Shown here: positions 10,950 to 21,283 of the stretch, piece by piece
Layout of the letters: each line of letters opens with the position of its first letter
Position numbering within the stretch: the stretch's first letter is position 1
Assembly: GCF_020509005.1 (NCBI RefSeq)
Contig: NC_063021.1
Span: 992,001-1,056,000 of the forward strand
From: Fulvia fulva
Taxonomy: Eukaryota > Ascomycota > Dothideomycetes > Mycosphaerellales > Mycosphaerellaceae
Length of the DNA stretch: 64,000 bases
Direction: 5' to 3'
The notes under the pieces: model-generated
The model's database searches: none
The model's input: the letters and a program-made list of their open reading frames with translations, nothing else
What the model was told of the DNA's origin: nothing
Translations under genes and position numbers: made by a program

Positions 10950-10956
10950 GACTTAT

Positions 10957-11576
10957 AGTACGAGACGGTCACGCTAGTCTATTTAAGGTCGATAGAGTCT
11001 ATCCTTTTATAAAGTCGTCTACAAAAGAGTCTTCTTCTCCGACTAGGATTTTCAGCCTTACTATACCTATTCGAGGTGTAAGTTTATGTCCGTATAACCC
11101 CTATATAATTGTTATTAACGTATCAATTAAGGACCTAGCTAGTAGGGCACAAGCTGACTTTAGGGAAACTTTGACCGAGAGAAGGTATAAAGGGATAGAG
11201 CGGCCGTATTATAAGCGTATATAAGTCGGGAGAGTACTCTCTACTATAAAGCTACGAGTCGAGGTACGGCTATACTTCTAAGTAGTAAGGAGGGCGTAGT
11301 CTAGTATAGTATAGTAGATCCTAACAAGACTATAAGAGAACCTAATTCCTTTGCAATTTAGTCCTTAAAAGTTACTTTCTAATATTAGCCTTACTATACC
11401 TATCTAAGGTATAAGATGATTTTAAGCTTATTCGAGTTAGTACAACCCTTATACTACTATCTATATTATACTAGTAGTTATTCTCAATATTATTAAGTAT
11501 AGCTAAGCCTATAGTATTAGCTATTAACTTTATAAGAACGCTTACTTAAAGTCGAACCGTACTAACTAGCGCTATC
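10957..11576. other. RIPed DNA of unknown origin
   Basis: TpA-rich sequence with no domain I can read in any frame. A short motif, CAGCCTTACTATACCTAT and its RIPed form with a related GAGGTGTAAG continuation, occurs twice (about 11053 and 11388), suggesting remnants of a dispersed repeat. It separates the MULE from the first LINE fragment. Confidence 0.5.
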
Positions 11577-12665
11577 GCTAAACACGACATATTCGAAAGC
11601 CCTTATTAAGGCTATTCTAACGATCTATAAAGTAGGCTACTACCCCTAGAACTAAGGGAGTTCTACCTTATTTAATTTAGATAGCTTAAAGTTCTCTTTA
11701 CCCTATTTCTTTAGCTCTAAACGCCGCGGAGGTGCCTAGCTACATTAGGTAACTCCTAGGCAATAGTAGCCTAGGCTACGGTACTAACGGCGCCTACGGC
11801 CCTATAGGCGAAGCCCCCCTAAGACAACTAGTAGCAACTTATAGAGGACGTAAAAAGTATAGAAACTAACGATTAGCTCCCTTACCGGTCTCTATAGGTA
11901 ATAATCACTTAGCTACGTACGGCGCTTATACTGTCGTATTACCGAGGGCAATAAGAAATGAGGACGACGTCCTAGGCGATTAGTAAGGCCACCCGGAATT
12001 AACACCCCTATAGCTAGGCATCGGTCGCGGTATCGATACTAGGCCCCCGCCTAACGTACGATATAGTTACGATCCGTATTGTAGTAAAGGAAGACTAGGC
12101 CGAAGTTACGAAGCTATCGAATAAGGAGCTCGCCTAACGAATTAACTAACTAGGGGTAGTCGTAGTGAACTAACAGTCTAACGGCACTCTATAGATCTAT
12201 ACTAGCTCTACTACTACTAGGAGGCACCTAGAGGTATAGCTATAGTAGGCATCTAAGGTTACGGTATTAGCGAAGGTCTTAACGAAACAATTTATAATCC
12301 TAGTCTACGATATACCTAAAGAGTTCGACCGAACTAACTAAGGTTACCTACGTACTCTCTAAGAGGACAACCCGGTCACTCTTAACTCTCTAATCTAGAA
12401 GGCGACTTAGCTCTATAGAAAATGGCTAGAAGGTAAGAAGGCCTCGGCGCTAATTATATAGCTATAAGACGCAAAAGCGGCGGATCTAGTAATAGAACAA
12501 GGCCTAATCTAGTAATATAGCCTTAAGATAGTCGAAAAGTACTCCTTATCCTTTCGTGTCCTCTAATGCTTCAAATACTAATAGTATAGACACTAAACCT
12601 ATACGTATATAAATAAGTAGGCCTACTCGAACTATATAGAAGACTATATATCTAGGGACTATATA
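11577..12665 (+). pseudogene. 5' fragment (ORF1) of a Tad-like LINE, RIPed
   Basis: It is collinear with 14196-15290 (start of LINE A) and, on the other strand, with the 5' part of every unit of the array at 52197-64000. It covers the 5' leader and most of ORF1, the gag-like nucleic-acid-binding protein, and stops inside the first CCHC knuckle (CFKC..). At positions where the subfamilies differ (about 12318-12350) it agrees with tandem units 2 and 3 and not with LINE A or LINE F. Its 3' portion is absent here; either LINE E inserted into it and the rest lies beyond the window, or it is a true fragment. Confidence 0.7.
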
Positions 12666-13265
12666 TCGGCTACGATCGACGAGGACTATCTATTTAATAG
12701 CGAAGTAGAGACGACCGATCGGATTCCTAATTTATCGACGAGGACTATCTATTCGATAGTCCTTATTAAGACGAGTAATCTACTTAAGTAGTAGCGACCC
12801 GCCTACGCTAGCGGCGGCGTAATCGTAGTATAAAGAAGCCTAAAACTAAGGTTCCGTTCCCCTAACGGTAGACCCTAGAGTTACGGAGCTACGGAGGATA
12901 ACTACCTAATTAGGAAGCGCGACCTTACCCCGAATAGTAGCGGAGGATAGTAACTAACGAGAGCTATAGCCTTACGAACATTTAGTACTAAGAGCTAAGC
13001 CGAGGAACAAACTAAGGAAAAACCTAGGATATAAGCTAAGGGCTACTATATAGAAAGTAGAGGCTAACGATAAACAATATAGCGTAGACGACTCTATATA
13101 CGGAGGCGGAAAACTTACTAGAGGATAACAAACACCTAGCCCGGGTATATAAGAACACTATAGTATAGCTACTAGGAGCGCTAAAAGCGCTATTATACTA
13201 AATCCCGAAGACAATCTAATAAGTAATATAGAAGGTAGCCTAGAGACTAACTATATAGGTAATAG
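12666..13265 (+). pseudogene. LINE E, part 1: N-terminal ORF1
   Basis: In the frame that starts at 13082, codons read through a charged, coiled-coil-like segment (LYTEAENLLEDNKHLARVYK) broken only by RIP-type stops. This frame continues exactly into 24272 when the composite at 13266-24256 and one copy of its 15-base target duplication are removed. A 20-base internal near-repeat sits at about 12673 and 12736. The outer limit at 12666 is only where similarity to the A-family LINE stops. Confidence 0.65.
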
Positions 13266-14085
13266 TTCGATAGAACACCTCTAGTATAAGTATAGAATTT
13301 TCACCTCCGGAGACCGTAAACCGAGCGGGCCGAGCGACGAATATTAGACGAGCGGACTATAGAATAATAACTAAGCAGACTATACGACGGCGTCGAGCGG
13401 ACTACGAAACAATCTAGTGTTTACTAGCGGGTAATACGGTAGTAGGTAGACACGCGACGAAGCCTATAAGGGCCTATAAAGTACCCGGTATAGGAACGAG
13501 GGTTTTACCTAAGGTACTATCTATCCCGCTATATAACGTACCTAGTCTAATATAGTAGATTACGACGAGGAAAAGACGATAGCCTAAGTAAGGGAAAGAC
13601 GGCTATTAGGACGGGGTAAAGACGTATAATATAAGTAGATTAGTTCTATAATCGGGGAGGATCGAGGGTAGGGTAATAAGGAACTTGATATTATTTAGCA
13701 GGTAGAAACGTAAGGAGTACGCTACCCGGCATAGTGTATACCCCGAGCAAACCTACGAGGTATAGACGGCCGCTTTCTAGAGATAGGCTACGGTAACGCG
13801 AAGGGCGTCAAAATCTAGGGCGTAGTATATACTAGTAGCGACCGCTAATACTATCTATATAGCCCGAGAGGACGGATACGTATATCGGTTAATAGAGAGC
13901 ACTAAAGGGCTTAGGCCTATAGAGGTAGATATTAGCTTAAGGAGTAAATAGGGAGGGAGGGCGTAGAGGGAAGCTTTTACTCCGGACTAACCTCTCGAAA
14001 CGAGGCTATACGGTAGTACTAGATAAATAGGAAAGCGCGGTTAAGACTTGTTACCTTATCTCGTAGCTAGCTTACTAAATACAAA
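13266..14085 (+). repeat. Module X, copy 2 (5' truncated, RIPed)
   Basis: Collinear with 18336-19166 of copy 1 with CpA-to-TpA substitutions throughout, plus one small indel near the 3' end. It lacks about 250 bases of the 5' end. The 3' end is the same point as in the other copies (ATTCCTTCCTTACC), followed directly by reverse-transcriptase sequence of LINE H. Confidence 0.85.
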
Positions 14086-14155
14086 TTCCTTCCTTACCCT
14101 CGATATTATAGGAGCCTTCGATAACGTCTTATACTAAAGGCTAATATATATCCTA
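14086..14155 (+). pseudogene. LINE H, RT fragment left of LINE A
   Basis: It encodes LDIIGAFDNV-LYQRLIYIL, the first catalytic RT block, corresponding to LDISGAFDNVSHQRLIHIL of LINE T1. The next residues are found at 22352 on the far side of LINE A, after the 11-base duplication TATATATCCTA (14145-14155 and 22341-22351). Confidence 0.8.
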
Positions 14156-17100
14156 GAATTAAGCTAGATTAGGTGAATCCGGACTATCGATCTCTACGCC
14201 AAAACACGACACATTCGAAAGCTCTTATTAAGGCTATTCTAACGATATATAAAGCAGGCTACTAACCCTAGGACTAAGGGAGTTCTACCTCATTTAATCT
14301 AGATAGCTTAAAGCTCTCTTCACCCTATTTCTTTAGCTCTAAACGCCGCGGAGGTGCCTAGCTACATTAGGTAACTCCTAGGCAATAGTAGCCTAGGCTA
14401 CGGTACTAACGGCGCCTACGGCCCTATAGGCAAAGCCCCCCTAAGACAACTAGTAGCAACTTATAGAGGACGTAAAAAGTATAGAAACTAACGATTAGCT
14501 CCCTTACCGGTCTCTATAGGTAATAATCACTTAGCTACGTACGGCGCTTATACTGTCGTATTACCGAGGGCAATAAGAAATAAGGACGACGTCCTAGGCG
14601 ATTAGTAAGGCCACCCGGAATTAACACCCCTATAGCTAGGCATCGGTCGCGGTATCGATACTAGGCCCCCGCCTAACGTACGATATAGTTACGATCCGTA
14701 TTGTAGCAAAGGAAGACTAGGCCGAAGTTACGAAGCTATCGAATAAGGAGCTCGCCTAACGAATTAACTAACTAGGGGTAGTCGTAGTGAACTAACAGTC
14801 TAACGGCACTCTATAGATCTATACTAGCTCTACTACTACTAGGAGGCACCTAGAGGTATAGCTATAGTAGGCATCTAAGGTTACGGTATTAGCGAAGGTC
14901 TTAACGAAACAATTTACGATCCTAGTCTACGACATACCTAAGGAGTTTGACCTAACTAACTAGGGTCAACTACGCGCTCTCTAAGAGGACAACCCGGTCA
15001 CTCTTAACTCTCTAATCTAGAAGGCGACTTGGCTCTATAGGAAATGGCTAGAAGGTAAGAAGGCCTCGGCGCTAATAGTATAGCTATAAGACGCGAAAGC
15101 GGCGGATCTAGCGATAGAATAAGGCCTAGTCTAGTAATATAGCCTTAAGATAGTAGAAAAGCACTCCTTATCCTTTCGTATCCTCTAATACTTCAAATGC
15201 TAACAGTATAGACACTAGACCTATACGTACATAAATAAGTAGGTCTACTCGAACTATATAGGAGACTATATATCTAGGGACTATACATCGACTACGAGAC
15301 GGTACGCGAACTGTCCGGGGTACTACCTATCGTATAGTACGGAATGCCTATAGCGGAAACTAGCGAAAAACAAGGCAATTATAAACAGAACCGTCGCCCT
15401 AAGATTCTACGGCGACCGTAAGGCTAGCCTATACCGGAACTAACTAGCGGCGGTCGGGTATAAGCGCCCTAGGGCCGAGAACGATATAAAGGATACGTAA
15501 CCTAGGGCGTACGGGAGGCTACGTACTCTACTAGCTACGGCGAGGGAATCTAACTAGGCCCGGCTCCCCTTTAGTATATAGCCGATAGGCGTAGACTAGG
15601 ACGTATAGGGTAGTAGGACATAGGACGATATAGAGGAAATAATTGTCGATACCGATAACTAGCCTCGACACGCTTAGTATTATCTAGTATAACGTTAACT
15701 ATAGCAAGGATATAGTCCAGAACCATTTCCTATACGAGGCGGACCCGCGCGTCTACTACGTCCTTATAATATAGGAGCTATAGATTAACCCGTACTATAA
15801 GAGACTAACGACCTATAAGTTACTAGGCTATACGACATACCTACGAGGCGACGGTAGACCCCGTACGTACTTCTATATTAGTAAGGACATACTAGAATCC
15901 GACTAGGAGGTAGTATACTACGTAGACGAAGAAGGCGGGGGCGATATTACCTCCCTCTACGTAGGTAGTACCTAGATACATAACCTATATATATAACCGC
16001 TAGCCTCGAGGTCTAGCTGCGACCTAGGGGTCTATAGACACCTAGACAGTACGCTTAAGAGACAAAGGTGCTATATCGTAGTAGGAGACTTTAATATACA
16101 CCACCCTTCCTAGGAAAGCCTTATATAGCCGTACCCTATAGCCGACGAAGTACTCGACTTAATAGCGAGTAACGTAATTGCCCTTAATACCCCGAAGGAC
16201 CTAGGTACCTAGAAGAGAGGGGGACTCTAAGGCACGATCGACCTCTCCTAGATCTTAGATAGCTACTACTATACGGTAACCTACTATAGGATCGAACATG
16301 AACTCGAGGCGTCGTTAGACTATATACTAGTCAGGACCTCTATTACGATATAGATATAACGTATACTAGCGAGAACCCCTAAGCTAAACTAGGGAAAGGC
16401 CTACTAGGCTAACATCTAGGCATACCTCGATGACTCTAAGAGGCTAGTCTAGATCGCGTAGTAGTAATATAATAGTAAAGACGAGATAGACGAAGTAGTC
16501 TAGGGGTTAATAGACGAAATAAGAAAAGCGACCTTACTTTACGTTCCGCTTACCTAACTCACGACATAGTCTAAACTATACTAGACGCCGGAGTACACTA
16601 CGGTAGTAAGAGAAGTAAGGAGAGCCCGCCGGGTATAGACGAGCAGCTATAGCGAGGAGGCCTAGAACGTATATAGGGAGGTATACTAATAGAAGAAAGC
16701 TATAATACGAAGAGAGAAAGTAGTCGGCTAGAGGGCTATAGTAGAAGAAATCGCCGGCAAGCTAGAGAGGATGTAGAAGCTAGCAAAATGGGCCTAATAG
16801 GACCCTATACAGGGCCCCTCCTTCTCTATCCTAGCGCTATAATCGCCTAGTGGCCCGGTTAGCGACCCTAAGGCTAAGGCGCGTCTACTAGCTAGCAAGT
16901 TCTTCCCGCTCCTAGTCGAGGCTAATCTAAGCAATATAAACAGCTCTACTCCCCTAGCCCCTAGTATCGCGGTCTAATAGGAGGTGTCCGAGGGAGAAGT
17001 TGCCGCTATACTAGGGAAGTTACCGGCGAAGAAAGCCCCGGGGCCGGATAGGATCCTAAACGAGCTACTAAAGAAGTATAGAGATTAACTAGCCCTAGTA

Positions 17101-18087
17101 GTCCTAGCGATCTTTAACGCCTACCTATAGACCGGATACTACCCGATAGTATTTAAACAATCGACGATAGTAGTCCTACGTAAGCCGTAAAAGGAAGACT
17201 ATACGTAGGTAAAGTCGTACCGCCTAATTACGCTCCTTAATACTCTTAGGAAGGCGCTTAAGAAGCTAGTTATAACGAGACTCTCCGAGGCGGTAGAGGA
17301 ATACTCCTTACTCCCGGACACCTAGATAGGTACGCGCCCGTAGCGATCGACGCTATCCGCGATAGAACTTATCACCTCTTAGGTAAAGGCTATCTAGTAT
17401 AATAATAGGGACAAGGTAGTATCCTTACTTAGCCTAGACATATCGGGAGCCTTTGACTACGTGTTATACCCGCGGCTACTCTATATCCTAAGGTCGAAAG
17501 GACTCCCTAAGTAGCTTATTAACTTCGTACGGTCCTACCTCTAAAACCGTAGTACGTCGATCCTAGTCGGCTAGTATAGAAGCCTATTTTAAGCAATCTA
17601 TACTAGAATCCCGTAAGGCTTAACGCTAGTACCTATTCTGTTCCTCTTCTTTATAGCGACGCTACTCCTAGCCCTAGAATCCTAGAACACCGCTACGAGC
17701 GGCTTCGTAGACGACATAAACATCCTAGCGTAGTCTTCCTCGACTAAGGAGAACTATAGGCTACTAGAAGAGAAGTACAAGATCTACGAGGACTAGGCTA
17801 GGAGGTACGGGGCTCGGTTTATCCTAGAAAAGTACAATCTAATACACTTTACGCGCCGGCTACGGTTCTATAATATATAAGCTTCTATCTAGATATAGGG
17901 GTATACGACTAATCCGGTAAATTAGCTTAGGATCCTCGGACTATAGGTAGACCCGGCGCTACGGTAGAGGAAGTACGTATAGGTAATATTATAGAAAGTT
18001 AAATAGAATATAGCATTATACTAGAGGCTTACTACGTCTATATAGGGGGCGGACTTCCGGTAGTTACGACTTCTATATACGGCTATT
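14156..18087 (+). pseudogene. LINE A ORF1, endonuclease and RT (interrupted, RIPed)
   Basis: ORF1 ends in a CCHC cluster around 15180-15350, like that of LINE F where it is less damaged (C-F-K-C, C-S-N-C, C-A-N-C). ORF2 endonuclease is readable from about 15700. RT blocks include KKAPGPDR-like (about 17030), YRLITLLNTL (about 17218), SLDISGAFDYV (about 17430) and GFVDDINILA (about 17702), the YADD-equivalent box. Stops are of RIP type. The frame breaks at 18087 where composite X1-T1 is inserted and resumes at 21284. Confidence 0.8.
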
Positions 18088-19166
18088 GGTCGACGACGAG
18101 AATCACCTGTACGTGGTGTCGGCTACGAACCTCTCGTCTAGCTACGAGAGAGCCAAGTATTCTCACGCTGGAGCGTCGTGGGCGCGACGGGCGCGTAGCG
18201 TAGGCGAAGCCGCGGCGAACAGAGGACTACCAGCAAAACGGGTATGAAAACCATCCGACGAGCGTGTACTCGTGTCGGGAGCGAGTCCCTCTTCTTTCTA
18301 CGTGTAAGAAGGGCGCGGAACCGTGGCCTATACGCTCGACAGGACACCTCTGGTATGAGTGCAGAATTTTCACCTCCGGAGACCGCAAACCGAGCGGGCT
18401 GAGCGACGAACATTGGACGAGCGGACTACAGAACAACAACTGAGCGGACTATGCAACGGCGTCGAGCGGACTACGAAACAATCTGGTGTTTGCCAGCGGG
18501 CAATGCGGTGGGTAGGTGGACACGCGACGAAGCCTGTAAGGGCCTGTTGAACACCCGGTATGGGAACGAGGGTTTTGCCTGAGGCACTGCCTGTCCCGCT
18601 ACACAACGCACCTAGTCTGACATGGTAGATTGCGACGAGGAAAAGACGATAGCCTGAGCAAGGAAAAGACGGCTGTTAGGACGGGGAAAAGACGTACAAT
18701 GCAAGTGGATTAGTTCTGTGATCGGGGAGGATCGAGGGCAGGGTGATAAGGAACTTCATATTGGTTAGTAGGTGGAAACGCAAGGAGTACGCTGCCCGGC
18801 GTGGTGTGTGCCCCGAGCAAACCTGCGAGGCATGGACGGCCGCTTTCTAGAGATAGGCTGCGGTAACGCGAAGGGCGTCAAAACCTGGGGCGTGGTGTAC
18901 ACTGGCAGCGACGGCTGACACTGTCTGTACAGCCCGAGAGGACGGATGCGCATGTCGGTCAATAGAGAGCACTAAAGGGCTTAGGCCTATGGAGGTGGAT
19001 ATTGGCTTAAGGAGCAAACAGGGAGGGAGGGCGTAGAGGGAAGCTTTTGCTCCGGGCTAACCTCTCGAAACGAGGCTACACGGTGGTGCTAGATGAGTGG
19101 GAAAGCGCGGTTAAGACTTGTCACCTTATCTCGTAGCTAGCTTGCTAAATACGATTCCTTCCTTGC
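18088..19166 (+). repeat. Module X, copy 1, full length
   Basis: A 1079-base non-LINE sequence beginning GGTCGACGACGAG and ending ATTCCTTCCTTGCC. Near-identical to copy 3 (33855-34933, inverted) and collinear with RIPed copies 2 and 4. Open frames are all under about 95 codons, lie mostly on the minus strand and match nothing I know, so I treat it as non-coding. Structure: a perfect hairpin CTCTCGT-CTAGCT-ACGAGAG near the 5' end (about 18130); GC-rich inverted segments to 18230; three copies of GAGCGGACTA (about 18417-18470); three copies of GGAAAAGACG (about 18637-18690). No poly-A or RT homology. Confidence 0.88.
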
Positions 19167-21074
19167 CAAGGACACTGCCCTAAACACTTCAAGGAGTCAC
19201 TGACTGTGGTCTTGAGAAAACCACAGAAAGAGGACTACACAAAGCTAAAGGCATACAGACCTATTGCCTTGCTCAACACACTAGGCAAACTCCTGGAAAA
19301 GATCATAGCAGAAAGGCTGACAAACCTAGCTGAAGAACATGGAATCCTTCCTGAAGAACAGATGGGAGGCAGGAAACAAAGATCAACACTAACAGCTGTG
19401 GAACTTATCACAGAGCAGATCAAGACCCTATGGCACTTTGGGAACAACAAAGCAGCCACACTCCTCTCACTAGACATATCAGGAGCCTTTGACAATGTCT
19501 CACACCAGAGGCTGATCCACATCCTGAAACAGAAGGCTATCCCCAACTGGACAGTCCAGTTTATCCAGTCCTTCCTCAGAGGCAGAACCACAAGACTAAG
19601 ACTGGGCAGATACAAATCTGACAGCATGCCTACAGAGACAGGAATCCCACAGGGATCAACAATGTCTCCAATCCTGTTTCTCCTCTTTATGGCAGACCTG
19701 CCAGCAAAGCTAAACTCCAGAAACACATCAGCCTCAGGGTTTGTAGATGACACAAACATCCTAGCCTGGTCAGACAGCACAGAAGAGAACTGCAGAATCT
19801 TGCAGAAGAAACACAAGGAATGTGAGGAATGGGCCAGGAAACATGGAGCCAGATTTGCCCCAGAGAAGTATCAACTCATCCACTTCAGTAGAGCCAGAAA
19901 CAGACACAATATGCAAGCCCCAATCACTATTCAGGGACACACAACAGAACCCTCAAGTGAATTAAGGGTGCTAGGAATATGGATGGATCCAAAGCTCAGC
20001 TGGGGACCACAGGTCAAGAAAGCACAGGCAAGAGCAGACAACAACAGGCAATCAATTGACAGGCTTACAGCCTCCACATGGGGAGCCACATTTGCGAAAG
20101 CAAAGGTTATGTACAAGGCCATTGTGAAGCCAGCCATGCTATATGGAGCCCAGATCTGGTCAGCCCAAGACAAGATCCCAAAGAGAATTGCAGATCCCAT
20201 CAGCAGAGCCCAAGCCTCCTGTCTGAAAAAGGTGCTTGGAGCATACAAGTCAACTCCAACAAGGGTGGTCGAAATGGAGTCTGGCTCCCCACCAGCCAAG
20301 CTCTACCTTCAAGGGTTGAGATACCAGTATGCAGGAAAGACGTCTGCATACCCAGCCCAGCTAGTAATCCAGAAGGCAGTCAACAAAATCAGGAGCCAGT
20401 GCACAAGAAGGCACAGACAAGCAAGACCCAACCCAGCCCCACAGAAGCAGCAGGACCTGCAGAAGTTCAAAGAACTAACAGAACAGCTGCACCTAGCCCA
20501 GCAGGAACAGGACAGAAGGGCTCAAGGGAGAGGATCAGCAGCCAGCCAAGGGAAGAAGCAACAGTCTCTAGCTGAAAGGATGGCAGGACTCCTCTGGAAG
20601 ACTGAATGGACAAGAACCCCACAGAGGCCAGGAACCCCAAAGGCACTCCAACAGTTTGGTAGCCACAACTACCTACTGTACTCAGACCTGACCAGGTCAG
20701 AAGCAAGCATAGCAATACAAATCCGCTCTGAACACATCGGAGTCAGGGCATACCTGCATCAGAGAAAAGTCCCAGGTATCGAAGACAAGAGTTGCCCATG
20801 CGGCTACCTGTCCCAGAATGTCGAACATAGACTTCTGGTTTGCAAAGAATGGAGTACAGGGAGAGGTGAATGGAGGGCAAGGGCAAGGAACAGAAACTTC
20901 CAAGCCATGATCAGCAATAAGGGAGACCTCCAGAGAATTACAAGGTGGATCATCCACCAAGGATTTTTGGAGCAGTTCTCTCTTACTAGGGAAACAGAGA
21001 GATGGATTGAGGAGAGAAAGAAGGAGGAGGAGAGCAGGAAGAGGGGGACAACTCTAGGGTTGCAGACAAGGTAG
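19167..21074 (+). CDS. LINE T1 ORF2 fragment: reverse transcriptase, open but 5' truncated
   Basis: An uninterrupted frame that begins inside RT (the frame enters from module X with no start codon at the junction; the first possible non-ATG start is 19206). RT blocks: YRPIALLNTLGKLLEK, LLSLDISGAFDNVSH (about residue 87 from 19206), ETGIPQGSTMSPILF (about 143) and SGFVDDTNILAWSD (about 177, the catalytic box with FVDD for YADD). The C-terminal part is basic with a coiled stretch and ends in a Cys/His motif CPCGYLSQNVEHRLLVC (about 531). There is no endonuclease and no RNase H, so it cannot be autonomous. It differs from the copy at 48326-50137 by only a few residues, showing recent activity of this family. 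Confidence 0.88.
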   Translation, partial: QGHCPKHFKESLTVVLRKPQKEDYTKLKAYRPIALLNTLGKLLEKIIAERLTNLAEEHGILPEEQMGGRKQRSTLTAVELITEQIKTLWHFGNNKAATLLSLDISGAFDNVSHQRLIHILKQKAIPNWTVQFIQSFLRGRTTRLRLGRYKSDSMPTETGIPQGSTMSPILFLLFMADLPAKLNSRNTSASGFVDDTNILAWSDSTEENCRILQKKHKECEEWARKHGARFAPEKYQLIHFSRARNRHNMQAPITIQGHTTEPSSELRVLGIWMDPKLSWGPQVKKAQARADNNRQSIDRLTASTWGATFAKAKVMYKAIVKPAMLYGAQIWSAQDKIPKRIADPISRAQASCLKKVLGAYKSTPTRVVEMESGSPPAKLYLQGLRYQYAGKTSAYPAQLVIQKAVNKIRSQCTRRHRQARPNPAPQKQQDLQKFKELTEQLHLAQQEQDRRAQGRGSAASQGKKQQSLAERMAGLLWKTEWTRTPQRPGTPKALQQFGSHNYLLYSDLTRSEASIAIQIRSEHIGVRAYLHQRKVPGIEDKSCPCGYLSQNVEHRLLVCKEWSTGRGEWRARARNRNFQAMISNKGDLQRITRWIIHQGFLEQFSLTRETERWIEERKKEEESRKRGTTLGLQTR

Positions 21075-21268
21075 TCAGAGGCTAACCACCATGACACTAG
21101 TGCACCCTAATGGAAGGAAAACTGAGAACTCATGGCAAGGAAGCTATTAGAGAAGGAGAGGAGGTTTTTACCTAGGAATAGGTTTCCTACCTTATGCAGT
21201 AACATATATAGACATAAACCCGCATGGGCCGGAGGGCACCACAACGGGTAAATGAATTATCTATCTAT
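21075..21268 (+). repeat. 3' UTR and TATC tail of LINE T1
   Basis: It follows the ORF2 stop and contains GGGCCGGAGGGCACCACAAC, then four or so TATC units. The same tail, inverted, is at 48326-48530. Related but distinct tails end the A-family LINEs (GGCCGGATAGGGTCCTAG), so it marks family T. The TATC tract is probably the 3' end recognised or extended during target-primed reverse transcription. Confidence 0.8.
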
Positions 21269-21283
21269 CTATATACGGCTATT

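Larger units (their letters stand above)
18088..21268 (+). mobile_element. Composite element X1-LINE T1, intact and un-RIPed
   Basis: Flanked by the 15-base duplication CTATATACGGCTATT (18073-18087 and 21269-21283), which cuts LINE A. It consists of a complete module X (18088-19166, 1079 bases) joined to a LINE truncated within ORF2 (19167-21268). The right end is the LINE 3' UTR and TATC repeats. CA and TG are frequent throughout, in sharp contrast with LINE A on both sides, so insertion came after the last RIP episode or RIP no longer acts. Confidence 0.92.

Noticed and set aside
18138..18962. Small open frames in module X (and inverted at 34059-34883) as a coding gene
   Set aside because: Frames are under 95 codons, on conflicting strands, with no domain. 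That they appear in both copies only reflects the near-identity of the copies.
20804..21097. Hydrophobic minus-strand frames opposite LINE T1 (and opposite T2) as membrane proteins
   Set aside because: They are complements of a well-supported RT frame; hydrophobicity follows from codons complementary to charged residues.
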